Notes under the pieces: model-generated | What the model was told of the DNA's origin: nothing | The model's input: the letters and a program-made list of their open reading frames with translations, nothing else | Databases searched by the model: none | NCBI GenBank assembly: GCA_021413965.1 | Contig: JAIOPI010000010.1 | Coordinates: forward strand, 1 to 64,000 | Length of the DNA stretch: 64,000 nt | Direction of reading: 5' to 3' | Source: Lentisphaerota bacterium | GTDB lineage: Bacteria > Verrucomicrobiota > Kiritimatiellia > UBA8416 > JAIOPI01 | Shown here: piece by piece, positions 18,119 to 29,600 of the stretch | How positions within the stretch are numbered: position 1 is the first letter of the stretch | How the letters are laid out: each line of letters opens with the position of its first letter | Program-made: the position numbers and the translations under genes

Positions 18119-18694
18119 CTAGGCCCGGTTCCGGTAAAGTTCCGGATCCACAATGGCCGCCATGCGCGCGGCATCCAACGGGCGCTCCAGAAACGCGCAC
18201 AAGTCCGCCATCACCTTTTGCGGGGACTGGATGACATCGCCGTAGTGGACGTAATGCACCCGCATGTTGGGTTGCTTGGCCAGCCACACCTGTATCTCGG
18301 CCAGGTGCCGGTTGAACAGCGCGGTCATCTGCCCATCGTCGGGTCCGGACGGCTTCCCCAGTCGTTCCAGCATCTTCGACTGGGACGCCAGGATCTCATC
18401 CATCGGTCTTCGCATGAAGATGATGCGATAGGTGTAAGCCGGCGGGAGCTTGACCAGCAGGGTGGACACCATCTTGAACACGGTGCCGCGCGCCGCCGGC
18501 AGCCAAGCCGAATCGTGCGAGATTTTCTTCACCCGCTCCAGTTCGTAGTACCCTTTCGGGTTGTCGACGTCGGCCTGGCGGATGTTATCCGTCAGCGGCC
18601 GCATGCCGCCCGCTTCCAGAATCTTCATCATCATCGACGTGCCCGAACGGGGCAACCCCGACACGATGGTGATAACCTCATCAGGTGTTTGCAT
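18119..18694 (-). CDS. Small PAPS-dependent sulfotransferase-like protein
   Basis: This 191-residue cytosolic protein has the two co-substrate motifs of sulfotransferases: the 5'-phosphosulfate loop 'VSGLPRSGTSMMMKIL' at the N-terminus and the 3'-phosphate element 'YRIIFMRRPMDEILASQSKM' near residue 95. It is shorter than the roughly 250-300 residues common in the family, so the C-terminal acceptor region is reduced. ATG at 18694 is used; a GTG at 18709 would add five residues. A TTGACA hexamer lies 38 bp upstream (18732-18737, minus) but no convincing -10 follows. It heads a two-gene unit with the MBOAT gene at 16667-18106, suggesting sulfation and acylation of one product. Confidence 0.72.
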   Translation of the reverse strand: MQTPDEVITIVSGLPRSGTSMMMKILEAGGMRPLTDNIRQADVDNPKGYYELERVKKISHDSAWLPAARGTVFKMVSTLLVKLPPAYTYRIIFMRRPMDEILASQSKMLERLGKPSGPDDGQMTALFNRHLAEIQVWLAKQPNMRVHYVHYGDVIQSPQKVMADLCAFLERPLDAARMAAIVDPELYRNRA

Positions 18695-18797
18695 GGGTGC
18701 AGAATTCACAACTTGAGCGGGACGTGTCGAGTGTCAAGTACGGGCGGGTGCCGCCCGGATGCGTGCGGAACAGGACGCGGCCCCACGCCATGCGGGA

Positions 18798-21700
18798 TCA
18801 CGGGGCCAGCCCGAGGCGCCGGAGGACCTGGTAGGCGGGATGATACGGGTACACGGTGACGTGCCCCCAGTTGACGCCGCCATTGACATCGGTGCCGCCG
18901 CCGAGCAGCAGCCCGCTGGCGCTTTGCCGCACGTACCACTTGCCCGTATTCGGCACATACACGGCAATATCGGTCTTGTGGTCGCCATCGTAGTCCGCCG
19001 GCGCGGGCATGGCCAGCGGCGCGCCCCAATTGATGGGCCCGCCACCCAGGGTCGCACCGGTCGAACTGAGCTGCACATACCAGTTGCCACTGGGTGGATC
19101 GTACACGGCAATGTCCGCCCGCCCGTCGCCGTCGTAGTCTCCCGGGACCGGCAAATTGGTGTCCCACCCCCACGCCACGGCACCGCCTCCCAGCAGCGCC
19201 CCATTCCTGCTCTGCCGGATGTACCACTGGCCAGCCGCACGGTGAAAGACGGCGAGATCCAGCTTGCCATCGCCATCGTAGTCCGCCGGCACCGGCATCG
19301 CATCGGCCCACCCGAATGCGATCGCCCCGCCGCCCATCATGGCCCCGTTGCTGCTCTGCCGGATGTACCACGCGCCACCGGCCTGCCAGTACACGGCGAG
19401 GTCCGTCTTGCCGTCGCCATCGTAATCCCCCGGCACCGGCGTGGTGTCAGCCCAGCCAAAAGGGAACGGGGCGCCCCCCATGAGCGTCGTGGTGCTGCTC
19501 TGCAAGATGTACCAGTTGGCCGTCTGGGGCGTGAACGCGGCAAAGTCGCACAGCCCGTCGCCGTCGTAGTCCCCCGGAACCGGAACCGCATTGGCCTGCC
19601 ACGCCACGGGACCACCGGAAAACGGCTGGCCGTCGAGGCTCTGGCGCACATACCACCAGCCATTCTCCGGGCGGTACACCCCCAGGTCCGACGCGCCGTC
19701 GCCGTCAAAGTCCGTGATGATGATGAACGGCCGGCTGTTGGACCGCAGCGGATCCGTGCCGCGCTGAACCTCCAGCCCGTCGCTGACGCGATCGCCGTCC
19801 GTATCCCACAGCGTGGGGTTCGTGCCGCGCTTGTACTCGTCCTGGTTGAGCAGGCCGTCGCCATCCGTGTCCGCCGTGGATACGGCATTGGTCGTATCGC
19901 CGAAGTACTGCAACTCCCACCAGTTCGGCAGGCCGTCCTGATCGAGATCCTTCGACTCGATGATCTTCAACGTGGCCGTGCTGGGGTCGCCGAGGCTGGC
20001 CCCGCCCGTGGGACTCGAAAGCCGGATCTGCAGCGTCTCATCGGTCTCCGTCAGCGCATCGTCCAGCACCTTGACGGAGAACGTGCGCGCCGTCTGGCCG
20101 TCGCCAAACACCAGCACGCCATTGGTGGCCACGTAATCCAGCCCGGCCACGGCCGTGCCGTTGCTCGTTGCAAACGCAACGCTGACGATGCCGCCGCTGC
20201 CCAGCACGCGACTCACGCCAATCACCACATTCGTGCCGCCCTCATCCACCTCGTAGGCCGCGCTGTCGAACCGGAACGCCCCCGTACCGTCGATGATCGT
20301 CACCGTGCTGTTCGTGGGCGTGGACAGCGTGGCCCCGCCGCCCGGACTCGACAGGACGACGGCCAGGCTCTCGCCCCCTTCATTGACGACATCGCTGAGG
20401 ATGGGAATGTTCACGGTGCCATTCGTCACGCCATCCCCCAGCGTCAGCGTTCCGGCTGTGTCCAGGAAGTCCTGGCTGCCGATCGCCGTGCCGCTTTGCG
20501 TGCGATACTGCGCGGTCACGATGCCGTCGCTGCCGCCGCTGCGCACCACCTCCAGCACAGCCCGCCCCCCGTTCTCGCTGACGCTGGACTGCGCCACGCG
20601 CCATGCCAGGGCGCCGGCCTGGCGCAACCGGTAGGTGCCCACCAACGCGGCCGACGTGCCGGACTTGACGTTCACCACCGCGGGCTGGTTCGTCGGCAGC
20701 ACGTAGCCGGCCACCTCCTGCCAGCGCACGGTATACACGCCCGTCGGGGTCTGTGCGGCTGGCAGGTTGCCCACCCGGTTCGTCGCGCCTCCCCACGGAT
20801 ACTCAATCTTCCACCCCGCCGTGGAGGGACTGACGGACACCGATACCGTTCCCATCTCGCTGTACCCGGTCACGCTCAGGGGAACCGTCACCGGTGCCGC
20901 CTGGGTTCCGTACAGGCGCAGATTGCCGGCGACGGCGCCGGCCGCGGTCGGACTGCACTGAACGCCAAAATCCACCCAACTGCCGGGCGTGATGCGCACG
21001 GGCAGCGGCGGGGCCGACACCAGCGCGAACGGCGCCGGCGACACCGTGATGTTTGTCAGCACGAGATCCGCCTCGCCCCGGTTGGTTACCGTCACCATAA
21101 CCGTCCGCGTGTAGCCCAGCGGGAAGGGGCCAAACGCCAGCGATGTGACGCTCGGGCCGATGACAGGCACCGGGTTGGGATCGCGGCGCAGGGCAAACAC
21201 GCTGCTGCCTTCCGTTCCCGCATAGAGCGTGCCCGTCACCTTGTCCTGGTCCAGGGAGTAGACGGCGCGGCTGTCGAGCCCGGCCGACAGGTCCTGCCAG
21301 TGCGCGCCGCCGTCGGTCGTGCGGAAGATGCCCACCTGCGTGGCCGCGTAGATGGAATTGGGATTCTGCGAGTCGATCTTCAACTCGTTGGTGAGCCGCG
21401 CCTCCGACAGCAGGGTCCAGCCCTGGCCCGCCGTGTACTTGTAGACGCCCGCCGCGGTCGCCGCCAACACGGCCTGCGTCGGGCCGGCCATCAGGTCCAG
21501 ATCGTAGGCCGCCAGAGACAACCCGTTCAGGCGCTCCCACCGGGAGTTGCCGGCGTTGTAGCGGTAGACGCCGCCGGCTTCGCCCTCCTGCGGCGCGCTC
21601 GGCTGCGTGGGATCGCTGGAATCGCCGTTCGACGTGCGGAACGACGCATACAGCGGGGCGCCGTTGGTGTCGAGCAGCACGTCCGTGATGCTGGCCGGCA

Positions 21701-23354
21701 GCGCGATCCCGGCGTTGAACGCGGTCCAGGTGGCGCCACCCGTCGTACTGCGCAACACGCCCGCGGTCTGGCACCCGGCATAGATGAGGTTCGGATTGGC
21801 GGGCGTCGTGACCACGTGCCAGACGCCGGTGTCGGACAGGATCTGATTATCGGCCGGCGGGCACGGCGAATTGAAACAGTCCAGATCCATCCGGTAGATG
21901 CCGCGATACTGCGGGGTGGACCAGGCAGGCGAACCGACGGCATACAGCACCTTGCGGCTGTTCTGGTAATCCGCGGCAAACGACCAGGTGTAGACCGGGC
22001 TGTCCGCCGAGCTCGCGAAGGACCAGCCCCCCGCCAGACCGTTGCTCAGCAGGTAGAGCCCGTCCTCCGAAGCGGCCAGCACCAGGTTGCTCAGCCCCTG
22101 GGGCGGCGTCGGAAGCACCTTGACGCTGTTGACCCAGGTGGTCTCCACGCCATCCGTCTTTACCTCGAAACTCAGCAACCCATTCGTGCTGCGGAGCAGG
22201 CAGTTCCGCCCCCCCGACGTCCGGTACCACGTCTTGCTGCGCCGCACCAGCCCGAGGTTCGGGATGACGTCTTCAACGACTTCCGACGGATCAGCTTCCA
22301 TGCGAAAGGCAAACATGGACCCCTGTGTCCAGGTGGCGCCCCCATTGGCCGTGACGTAGAAACCGGCTCCGCCATCCTGCCCCGCACCGGGGCGAAACAG
22401 CGGAAACTCCTGCCCTCCCTGCCGGTCCATGGCCCGCACCAGGATCACGCCGCCGTTGTTGGGATCTATCGCCACCGCGTAGACCAGCGGCAGGCGGGCC
22501 AGCCCGCCCAACTGGGGCGGCCGGGGCACCGCCGACCAGGTCTGGCCGGCATTTCGCGTTTCAAAGATCCAGGCATCCTCCGTCCCCAGCACCAGGTGCC
22601 GGGAGTCCTGCCGGTCGTGCGCGAGAAACGTCGTGCGCAGCGCCTCGGGCGGCAAGTTGCCCTGGCGGCTGGCCCAGACCCCGTTGCTGTACGCAAACAC
22701 GCCGGCGCCGTAGACCATCGCCCACAGCTGGGTGCGCGCCACATCGGTGGAAAGCAGCGAGACCGTGAAGGTGTACACATTGGTGTTGACCGTCGCGATC
22801 CCCTGGTCGCGAGGCGTCCACGTCAGTCCGGAATCGTCACTGCTGTAGATCAGATACGGCGGCATGCCCGCGGTGCGGTGCGAGCCAAAGCTGGCAAAAA
22901 TCCGGCCGGAGGACAGCGCCGCCACCGAGGCCACCGGAAAGTACGTGCCATTGCCATTCAGCGACGGCAGCCCCGCACTGCGCTCCTGCCAGCTGGCCCC
23001 GTCGTTGCCGCTGTACCAGACGCCGTCCAGACTGGAGGCCACAATCAGGGAGCCGGTCGTCGACAGGAACGCCATATCAGCGAAGGAATTGCGGGCCATG
23101 ATCTGCGAATGGATCGGCGTCCAGGTGTCGCCTTTATTTATGCTCCGGTGAACCGCGTTGTACCCCAGCACGTAAACGGTCGCCGGGTTCGTCGGCGAGA
23201 GCTTGACCATGAAGCGGTCGCCCCCCGACGGGCCAATCTGCTCCCACGGGAGGGCCCCGTCAGCCAGACTGGCCAACATGCTCATGAACACCCCGATGCA
23301 CAACCCTGCATGCCTCAGGTTGCGCCGATGCCCCCCGAACACAATCGGCTCCAT
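18798..23354 (-). CDS. Large secreted protein: BNR/sortilin-like repeats, ASH-like, two Calx-beta and six FG-GAP repeats
   Basis: This 1518-residue protein has a signal peptide ('LCIGVFMSMLASLADGALP'). Residues about 40-700 are repeated 'SxDxGxTWT' strands of the BNR/sortilin beta-propeller type. About 725-835 look like an ASPM/Hydin (ASH) immunoglobulin-like domain. About 912-1131 form two Calx-beta domains. Calcium-binding stretches 'DLDQDGLPNWWELQYFG' and 'DTDGDGLLNQDEYKRG' follow, then six FG-GAP repeats of about 47 residues (DYDGDGKTDLAVY...WYIRQS) to about 1500. It is probably an extracellular or surface protein binding calcium and carbohydrate. ATG 23354 is favoured because GTAGG ends 6 bases upstream; ATG 23360 abuts that site. 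No sortase, PEP-CTERM or type IX sorting tail is seen. Confidence 0.82.
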   Translation of the reverse strand: MEPIVFGGHRRNLRHAGLCIGVFMSMLASLADGALPWEQIGPSGGDRFMVKLSPTNPATVYVLGYNAVHRSINKGDTWTPIHSQIMARNSFADMAFLSTTGSLIVASSLDGVWYSGNDGASWQERSAGLPSLNGNGTYFPVASVAALSSGRIFASFGSHRTAGMPPYLIYSSDDSGLTWTPRDQGIATVNTNVYTFTVSLLSTDVARTQLWAMVYGAGVFAYSNGVWASRQGNLPPEALRTTFLAHDRQDSRHLVLGTEDAWIFETRNAGQTWSAVPRPPQLGGLARLPLVYAVAIDPNNGGVILVRAMDRQGGQEFPLFRPGAGQDGGAGFYVTANGGATWTQGSMFAFRMEADPSEVVEDVIPNLGLVRRSKTWYRTSGGRNCLLRSTNGLLSFEVKTDGVETTWVNSVKVLPTPPQGLSNLVLAASEDGLYLLSNGLAGGWSFASSADSPVYTWSFAADYQNSRKVLYAVGSPAWSTPQYRGIYRMDLDCFNSPCPPADNQILSDTGVWHVVTTPANPNLIYAGCQTAGVLRSTTGGATWTAFNAGIALPASITDVLLDTNGAPLYASFRTSNGDSSDPTQPSAPQEGEAGGVYRYNAGNSRWERLNGLSLAAYDLDLMAGPTQAVLAATAAGVYKYTAGQGWTLLSEARLTNELKIDSQNPNSIYAATQVGIFRTTDGGAHWQDLSAGLDSRAVYSLDQDKVTGTLYAGTEGSSVFALRRDPNPVPVIGPSVTSLAFGPFPLGYTRTVMVTVTNRGEADLVLTNITVSPAPFALVSAPPLPVRITPGSWVDFGVQCSPTAAGAVAGNLRLYGTQAAPVTVPLSVTGYSEMGTVSVSVSPSTAGWKIEYPWGGATNRVGNLPAAQTPTGVYTVRWQEVAGYVLPTNQPAVVNVKSGTSAALVGTYRLRQAGALAWRVAQSSVSENGGRAVLEVVRSGGSDGIVTAQYRTQSGTAIGSQDFLDTAGTLTLGDGVTNGTVNIPILSDVVNEGGESLAVVLSSPGGGATLSTPTNSTVTIIDGTGAFRFDSAAYEVDEGGTNVVIGVSRVLGSGGIVSVAFATSNGTAVAGLDYVATNGVLVFGDGQTARTFSVKVLDDALTETDETLQIRLSSPTGGASLGDPSTATLKIIESKDLDQDGLPNWWELQYFGDTTNAVSTADTDGDGLLNQDEYKRGTNPTLWDTDGDRVSDGLEVQRGTDPLRSNSRPFIIITDFDGDGASDLGVYRPENGWWYVRQSLDGQPFSGGPVAWQANAVPVPGDYDGDGLCDFAAFTPQTANWYILQSSTTTLMGGAPFPFGWADTTPVPGDYDGDGKTDLAVYWQAGGAWYIRQSSNGAMMGGGAIAFGWADAMPVPADYDGDGKLDLAVFHRAAGQWYIRQSRNGALLGGGAVAWGWDTNLPVPGDYDGDGRADIAVYDPPSGNWYVQLSSTGATLGGGPINWGAPLAMPAPADYDGDHKTDIAVYVPNTGKWYVRQSASGLLLGGGTDVNGGVNWGHVTVYPYHPAYQVLRRLGLAP

Positions 23355-23670
23355 AATCATCCTACCCCCGCCACATTTGGATGTCGTTATGTGCGTCACG
23401 AAACGCCGGCATCATAGCATCAATCGGGCCAAACACACGCCCCAAAAAAGGAATGGAACGGGCACTCGAAGCCACGTATGATACGCGTTTGACGATCCTT
23501 GGGTGTCCGGCAGACGGAGCGCCGAATGGCGCATTTCCTGCTGCAAGCAACGGAAACGGCAGCCATAGCCTTCCGTCACGACGGCGTGCTGCTTGCCGCG
23601 GGCCGGCACGGACCCCGACTCCTGCAAGGCTGGCATAAGCAGTCTTCATTTTTGCGAATGCGAGGACGGA
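23355..23670. other. Divergent intergenic region between the secreted FG-GAP protein and the megasynthase
   Basis: These 316 bp carry no gene-like frame. On the minus strand TATGAT (23411-23416) and TATCAT (23478-23483) could be -10 elements for the secreted protein, but neither has a good -35. On the plus strand TTGACG at 23489-23494 has no matching -10. The synthase start is set by GAGGA (23662-23666). A TTG at 23593 is in frame but has no ribosome site. Confidence 0.4.
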
Positions 23671-26600
23671 ATGGCGAGCGCGGACGGCATGCAGCCCGGA
23701 AACGGGCACGTGGAACAGATGGTGGTCACGCTCCCGGGAACGTGGGACCCGTCACTCGCGATCGCCGCGTCCCGGTGCGGTGCGACCGGCCTGCTGGACT
23801 TGACCCAGGTGCCCGACAGCGCACGGGCGATCCTGGCCGTCCAGCGCCTCTGCCAACTGGCCCAAGGCCGGTTCGGTGTCATCGTCGAGGCGGAGCGGCC
23901 CGAAATCTGCCAGGACGTCTGCGCCCTGCTTCCCGAAGGCGCCGCGGTGGTGATCGATCACGGCGACCGCGCCGCGCTGGATGCCTGCATCGCCCGCCTG
24001 CGGCCGCGCCCCGCCCAGCTCGGACTGGTCGTCCGCAATCCGGATGACGCGGCTGCCGCGGAATCCCTGGGGTGCGCCTTCCTGCTCGCCAAGGGCCATG
24101 AAGGCGGCGGGCTCGTGGGCGAACACACGTCCTACGTCCTGCTGCAATTGCTGCGCCGGCGCACCCCGCTGCCGATCTTCGTCTGGGGCGGCGTGGGCCG
24201 TCAGGGCGCCGTGGCCTGCGCCGTGGGCGGGGCCACCGGCATCGTGCTGGACTGGCAGCTCGCCCTGACCCGCGAATCGCCATTGCCACCCGCGCTGAAG
24301 CGCCGCCTGGCGCGCATGGACGGCAGCGAAACCGCCGCGATCAAGCTGCACGAAGGGGTCTGGGTGCGGGTCTATGCACAGCCCGGTTTCACCTCGCGCG
24401 GCGCCCTCGACGATCTCGCCACCAGCCTGCGCACCGCGCCCGACGCCCCGGCCCAGCTGCGCACCGCCTTGCGCGCCCTGCTGCAGGAACCGGCCCATGA
24501 GCAGCGCCCCTGGCTGGTCGGCCAGGAAGCCGCCTTCGCCGCGGCCTGGGCACCGGCCGCGCAACCCGTCGCGCAGGTGCTCGCCGCCGTGCGGGACTAT
24601 GTGGAGGACGCCGTGCCGCGCAGCGTGGCGGCGGCCCCCGCCATCGCCAAGGGATCGCCCATGGCCGCCTCGCAAGGCACCGATTACCCGGTCATGCAGG
24701 GCGCCATGACGCGCGTCAGCGACCTGGCCTCGTTCTGCGCGGCCGTGGAGCAGGGCGGCGCGCTCCCCATGCTGGCCCTCGCCTTGATGCGCGAGAAGGA
24801 CGCGCGGGCGCTGCTGGAAGCCACCGCCGCCGCCATGGGCACGCGCAGCTGGGGCGTGGGCATCCTCGGATTCGTCGAGCGTGACCTGCGACTGGAGCAG
24901 CTGGCCGTGATCGAGCAGATCCGCCCCCCCTACGCCGTCATCGCCGGCGGCCGGCCCGACCAGTCCGCCGCGCTCGAGGCCAAAGGCATCCACACCTACC
25001 TGCACGTCCCGTCTCCCGCCATGCTGGACGCGTTTCTGAAAGAAGGCGCGCGCCGGTTCATCTTCGAAGGGTTCGAATGCGGCGGCCACGTGGGGCCCCG
25101 CAGCAGCTTCGTCTTGTGGGAATCCATGGTCGACGTGCTCGTGCGCGCCGGCCTGCCCCCGGAGGACGCCGCCAAGGTCCACGTCTATTTCGCGGGCGGT
25201 ATCCACGACGCCCACAGCGCCGCCATGGCGTGCGCCCTCGCGCAGCCGATCATCGACCGCGGCATGAAGTTCGGCCTCGAAATGGGCACGGCCTACCTGT
25301 TCACGCATGAGGCCGTGGCCACCGGCGCCATCGTGCCGCGCTTCCAGCAGGTCGCACTAGACGCCACGCACACCGTGCTGGCCGAAACGGGCCCGGGCCA
25401 CGCCATCCGCTGCGCCCCCACCGAATTCTACGACGACTTCGAGAGCGAACGCGCCCGCCTGAAGGCCGCGGGCGTCGGCAACGAGGAGATCCGCCGGCGC
25501 CTGGAGGAGCACAACATGGGGCGCCTGCGCATTGCCTCCAAGGCCATTGCCCGCGGCAACGCGCCGGGGCCGGACGGCCGCGTCGCCTACGAGCAGGTCG
25601 ATGCCGAGCGCCAGCGCAAGGAAGGCATGTACATGATCGGCCAGGTCGCCGCCATGCACACCGCCCTGCGCTCCATCCGGCAACTGCACGAGGACGTCTG
25701 CGACGGCGGCGTCGCGTATCTCGAGCAGCTCCGCGACCAGCCCGTGATGATGCCGGAGCAGCCCGCCCAGAACCCCGAGGAGGCGCCGGCCCCGCTCGAC
25801 ATCGCCATCGTCGGCATGGCCTGCCTGCTGCCCGGCGCCGATGCCCCCGCCGCGCTGTGGGACGGCATCCTGCGCAAGCGCAACGCGCTGACGGAAATCC
25901 CCGCCGACCGCTTCGATCTCAACCGCTGGTTCGACCGCCGCCCCGGCACGCGCGACAAGATCTACAGCCGCATGGGCGGCTTCATCGCCGATGTGCTCTT
26001 CGATCCCGTGAAGTTCGGCATCCCCCCGGCCTCCCTGCGCAGCATCGAGCCCGCCCAACTGCTCGCGCTCGAACTCGTCGATCGCGCCTTGCGCGACGCC
26101 GGGCATAACGGCCTCACCGAACGCTTCCCGCAAAAGGAGCGCACCAGCGTCATCCTCGGCGTCGGCGGCGGCATGGGTGACCTCGGCGCCCAGTACGGCA
26201 TGCGCGCCATCCTGCCCCATTTCCTCACGCACATCGACGAGTCCCTCTGGAACCAGCTGCCCGAGTGGACGGAAGACAGCTTCGCCGGCATCCTGCTCAA
26301 CGTCGTCGCCGGCCGCGTCAGCAACAAGTTCGATCTCGGCGGCGTCAACTTCACCGTCGATGCCGCCTGCGCCTCCTCCCTCGCCGCCATCTACCTGGCC
26401 TGCCGCGAACTCGCCGATGGCACCAGCGACATGGTCATCACCGGCGGCGTGGACACCGTCCAGAATCCGTTCGGCTACATGTGCTTCTCCTCCGCCCGCG
26501 CCCTGACCACCGGGGACAAGCCGCGCGTCTTCGACGCCAACGCCGACGGCATCGTCATCAGCGAAGGGCTGGCCGCGGTGGTCCTGAAGCGCCGTGCCGA

Positions 26601-29600
26601 CGCCGAGCGCGACGGCGACCGCATCTACGCCGTGATGCGCGCGGTGGCCGGCGGCTCCGACGGCCGCAGCAAGAGCATGACCGCGCCGCGCCTCGAAGGC
26701 CAGGTGCGCACGCTGAACCGCGCCTACGCGCAGGCGCGCATCAGCCCGGCCACGGTCGGCCTGTTTGAGGCGCACGGCACCGGCACCGCGCTCGGTGACC
26801 GCACCGAGGCGCAGTCCGTCACCGAACTGCTCCGCCGCCACGGCGCCGCGCCGGCGTCCTGCGCCATCGGCAGCATCAAGTCCCTGATCGGCCACACGAA
26901 GTGCACGGCGGGCGTCGCCGGGCTCATGAAGGCCGCCCTGTCCCTGCACTACCGCACGCTCAGCCCGACCATCAACGTGACGCAGCCGAACCCGCAGGGC
27001 GGGCTGCAGGACGGGCCGCTGTACGTGAACACCGAGCCGCGGCCCTGGGTGCGCGGCGAGCACCCGCGCCGCGCGGGCGTGTCGGCGTTCGGGTTCGGCG
27101 GCACCAATTTTCACGCCGTGCTCGAGGAATACACCGGCGATGCGCGGGCCCTCTCCGAGCGCCCCGTGCCGCGCCTCCGCACCACCGAACTGTTCACCTT
27201 CGCCACGCCATCGCAGGCCGCGCTCCTGGCGCAGGTGAAAGCCGCGCACGGACGCGTTCAGAAGCTGCAGGAGTGGCCGGCGCCACCCGCGCTGGCGGAC
27301 GTCGCGCTCACGTTCCACCAGCACCATGCCGCGCTCGCCCCCTGCCGCGCCGCCGTGCTGGCCAGCTCGCTCGCCGAACTGGCCACGCGCCTGGACGCCC
27401 TGCACCAGGCGCTCACCGCCGGGCAGGCCGTGGCCGCGGACGGCGTCTACTTCTCGCCCGTGCCGCTGGCCCGCACCGGCAAGGTGGCCTTCCTGTTCCC
27501 CGGCCAGGGCTCGCAGCATCCCAACATGCTCGGACAGCTCGCGCTCGATTTCCCCGAAGTCGGCGACGCCCTCACGCTCGCGGACCGCGTGCTCGACGGC
27601 CGGCTCGACCGCCCGCTCAGCCGCCTGATTTCCCCGCCGCCCGCCTTCAGCCCCGAGGCGCGCAAGCAGGCAGCAGACGCCCTGACCGCCACGCAGGTGG
27701 CGCAGCCCGCCATCGGCGCCTGCAGCCTCGCTCTGCTCCGGTTGCTGGAGGATTTTGGCGTGACGGCCGCCATGTACGCCGGCCACAGCTACGGCGAACT
27801 CGTGGCCCTGCACGCGGCCCGCGCCTTCGACGCGGAGGCCCTGCTGCGCCTCTCCTGGGCGCGCGGCCAGGCCATGGCCAACCTCTCGGGCAACGGCGGC
27901 GGCGACCTCGGCACCATGCTCGCCGTCAAGGCCGATGCGGCCGCCGTCTCCACCGCCATCCAGGGCCTCGCGGATGTCTGGATCGCCAACTGCAACAGCC
28001 CCCGCCAGACCGTGATCAGCGGAACCCGCCCCGCCATTGCCACCGCGGCCGCACGCTGCGCAGGCGCCAAGCTCGACACCGCGGCCATCCCCGTGGCTTG
28101 CGCCTTCCACTCGCCCATCGTCGCCCCGGCCCAGGCCGCCTTCGCGCAGGCGCTGGCCGAGGTGGCCTTCCTGCCGCCCGCGACGCCCGTCTTCAGCAAC
28201 GTCACCGCCGACGCCTATCCCGCCGAGGCCCAGGCCATCCCCGACACCCTCTTGCGCCAGATCGTCAGCCCCGTGCAGTTCGCGGAGCAAGTGCGCCGCA
28301 TGTACGCCGCGGGCGCGCGCGTGTTCGTGGAAATCGGCCCCAACCAGGTGCTCGCGCGGCTCGTGCCGAACATCCTGGGCACCGACCCGCACGCCGCCAT
28401 CGCCACCAGCGTGCGCGAGGGCGATGAACTCGGCGTCTTCCTCCAAGCGCTGGCCCGCCTGTACGTCGAAGGCGTGAACCTGCATCTGGACCGCCTCTAC
28501 GCCGGGCGCGAACTGCGCGCCGTCAATCTGAATGCCATGCCGCTGCCGCCCGCGTCGCACATGCTGTTGGTGAACGGGGCCTACGCGCGCCGTGCCACGG
28601 AACCGGTCCGAATCTGCAAACCGAGAGCCACCATGAATGCACTACCTGCTGTCCCCACGCCACCCCAACCCGCCGCCGCGCCCGCCACGCCTGTCGTGAC
28701 CCCCGTGCTGACGCCGATGGCGCCTCCCGCGGCGGCCCCCGCGCCGGCGGCACAGGCCATGAATCCGCACGTGCTGGTCGAGTGGCAGCACACCATGCAG
28801 CGCTTCCTGGAAACCCAGCAGCGCGTCATGCAGGCCTACCTGGGCGGCACGGCCGGTTCCGTCGCCCCCGCCGAGCCCCTGCGATCCGTCAGGCCGCCCG
28901 AGCCCTTGCCGCCGGCCGCCGCACCGCCCGCGCTCGTCGCCCACGTCTCCGCCGCACCACCACAGGTCCCGGCAGCGCCAGTCCCGGCACCGGCCGCCCT
29001 GTCCGCGCCGGCGCCGGCCGCCACCGCGGCGGCCGCACCCGTGCCGCTCGAGAAGGCGCTGCTGGCGCTGGTCGCGGACCGCACCGGCTATCCCGTGGAA
29101 ATGCTCAACCTGGACGCAGGCATGGAGGCGGATCTCGGCATCGACTCCATCAAGCGCGTCGAAATCCTCACCGCCTTCGGCAAGACGCTGGCCAACGCCG
29201 GCGGTGATATCGCCGAGCGCCTCGCCCACGCGCGCACGCTGCGCGAAGTCTTGCGCGAGGCCGAAGGTCGCGCGCCTGCAGCGGCCAGTCCCGCCCCCGC
29301 GGCATCGCCCGAGCCGGTGCGCGCGCCGGCTCCCGCCGCCGCCCCCGCCGCGGCGGCCACCGTGTCATCCGACGATCTGCTGAAGCAGCTTCAGTCGCTC
29401 GTGGCCGACCGCACGGGCTATCCCGTCGAAATGCTGAACCCCACGCTCGACATGGAAGCGGATCTCGGCATCGATTCCATCAAGCGCGTCGAGATCCTCT
29501 CGGCTTTCGGCAAGAAACTGCCGCCGGGCCCGGCCGACATGGCGGAACGGCTGGCCGGCGCCCGCACGCTGCACGATGTCATCAGGGTCGCGACCTCCCC

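Noticed and set aside
18960..19720. Periodic DNA repeat that could pass as a CRISPR-like or satellite array
   Set aside because: The periodicity of about 140-150 bp is coding: it corresponds to 47-residue FG-GAP repeats with conserved Asp codons and variable sequence between.
18759..23417. Long plus-strand open frame (about 1550 codons) opposite the secreted FG-GAP protein
   Set aside because: Its product is Arg/His/Ala-rich and featureless. The minus strand gives a signal peptide, Calx-beta domains and periodic FG-GAP repeats.
23593..23670. Upstream TTG start extending the megasynthase by 26 residues
   Set aside because: No ribosome site precedes the TTG, and the extra residues lack domain character. 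ATG 23671 has GAGGA upstream.
25357..28560. Long minus-strand open frame (about 1070 codons) inside the megasynthase
   Set aside because: It is the shadow of the KS-AT coding region. The sense frame has all catalytic motifs in order and the antisense has none.
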